Of a stretch of DNA of 32,147 bases, positions 32,121 to 32,147 are shown piece after piece (within the stretch, counting starts at the first letter, position 1; each line of letters begins with the position of its first letter). Below the pieces are notes generated by a model. It had not been told where the DNA came from. It saw nothing but the letters and a program-made list of their open reading frames with translations, and searched no databases. Origin of the DNA: Tissierellia bacterium (GTDB lineage: Bacteria > Bacillota > Clostridia > Tissierellales > Tepidimicrobiaceae); NCBI GenBank assembly GCA_012839745.1, contig DUMS01000067.1, positions 1-32,147 of the forward strand. The letters run 5' to 3'. Made by a program: the position numbers and the translations under genes.

Positions 32121-32147
32121 ATGCAAAAAATTGTACCAATTAAGTGC
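32121..32147 (+). CDS. Start of outward-reading ORF (MQKIVPIKC...), partial; possible transposase
   Basis: ATG with AAAGGATG eight bases upstream opens MQKIVPIKC and runs off the window. Same gene start as at copy 1. The cysteine at residue 9 would suit an N-terminal zinc ribbon of a transposase, but the visible part is too short to assign. Confidence 0.35.

Larger units (their letters stand above)
32023..32147 (+). mobile_element. 5' end of the multicopy element, copy 2
   Basis: Positions 32023-32146 are the exact reverse complement of 1-124, and one further base is present. Read on the plus strand it has promoter, ribosome site AAAGGATG (32105-32112) and ATG at 32121. Complementary pairs are 32049-32062 with 32108-32120, and 32068-32083 with 32123-32137, so both stems cover the ribosome site and first codons. 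Like copy 1, it points out of the window. Confidence 0.6.

Noticed and set aside
1-32147. Inverted terminal repeats as telomeres of a linear plasmid or phage
   Set aside because: The interior is housekeeping chromosome (mutS, mutL, lexA, hfq, cmk, ispH-rpsA) with no replication, partition or phage genes. The repeats carry a promoter and gene start, which fits mobile-element ends better.

Overview
This window is a low-GC (clearly AT-rich) chromosomal segment of an anaerobic, probably spore-forming Clostridia-type Firmicute, with a Tissierellales-like relative as a reasonable guess. The grounds are the ispH-rpsA gene fusion, the ferredoxin-linked 2-oxoacid oxidoreductase, the mutS-mutL-miaA-hfq order, lexA divergent from a LysM gene, strong GGAGG ribosome sites and about a quarter TTG starts. 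Genes are densely packed. No gene-free stretch exceeds about 205 bases, and I saw no rRNA, tRNA, CRISPR array or prophage.

Layout. 1-124: the end of a multicopy element. 149-4056: D,D-carboxypeptidase, the pseudouridine synthase rluB, a YtqB-type methyltransferase and a biotin-domain-less oxaloacetate decarboxylase/carboxyltransferase alpha subunit. 4230-7820: a korDABC-type 2-oxoglutarate:ferredoxin oxidoreductase operon ending in an overlapping RpiR/SIS regulator. 7974-10343: a histidine phosphatase, an HI0933-type flavoprotein and an unknown membrane-anchored protein. 10396-14038: aroH, cmk, plsC and ispH-rpsA. 14191-18050: an orphan cheR and three tandem M42 metallopeptidases. 18209-19157: a MerR-headed coiled-coil protein and a 51-residue cysteine-rich mini-protein. 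19282-27647: miaB, mutS, mutL, miaA, hfq and a methionine gamma-lyase-family PLP enzyme. 27664-28793: an SOS cassette (lexA and a divergent YneA-like LysM gene, each with a LexA box). 28833-31998, minus strand: a Xer-type recombinase, a ThiF/MoeB-like E1 enzyme and a class I aminotransferase. 32023-32147: the same multicopy element again, inverted.

The most interesting structure is at the two edges. Positions 1-124 are a perfect reverse complement of 32023-32146. Read outward, each copy carries a promoter (TTGAGG-17 bp-TACAAT), a ribosome site and an ATG opening MQKIVPIKC, which looks like the 5' end of a transposase-type gene. The segments containing the -35 and -10 are each complementary to the ribosome site and first codons. 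A transcript entering from outside would fold the start region shut, while one from the element's own promoter would lack most of the blocking strands. This resembles the known protection of insertion-sequence transposases from read-through, here in an interlocked two-stem (pseudoknot) form. Each copy stops exactly 24 bases before the start codon of an unrelated host gene.

Other points worth a look: a perfect palindrome at 30750-30788 built from two copies of an 11-base sequence that matches, from memory, the XerD half of the Bacillus dif site; a 17-bp perfect palindrome just upstream of the recombinase gene; a structured block abutting a terminator before cheR; and the cysteine-rich mini-protein before miaB. 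Most of the remaining content is ordinary housekeeping.
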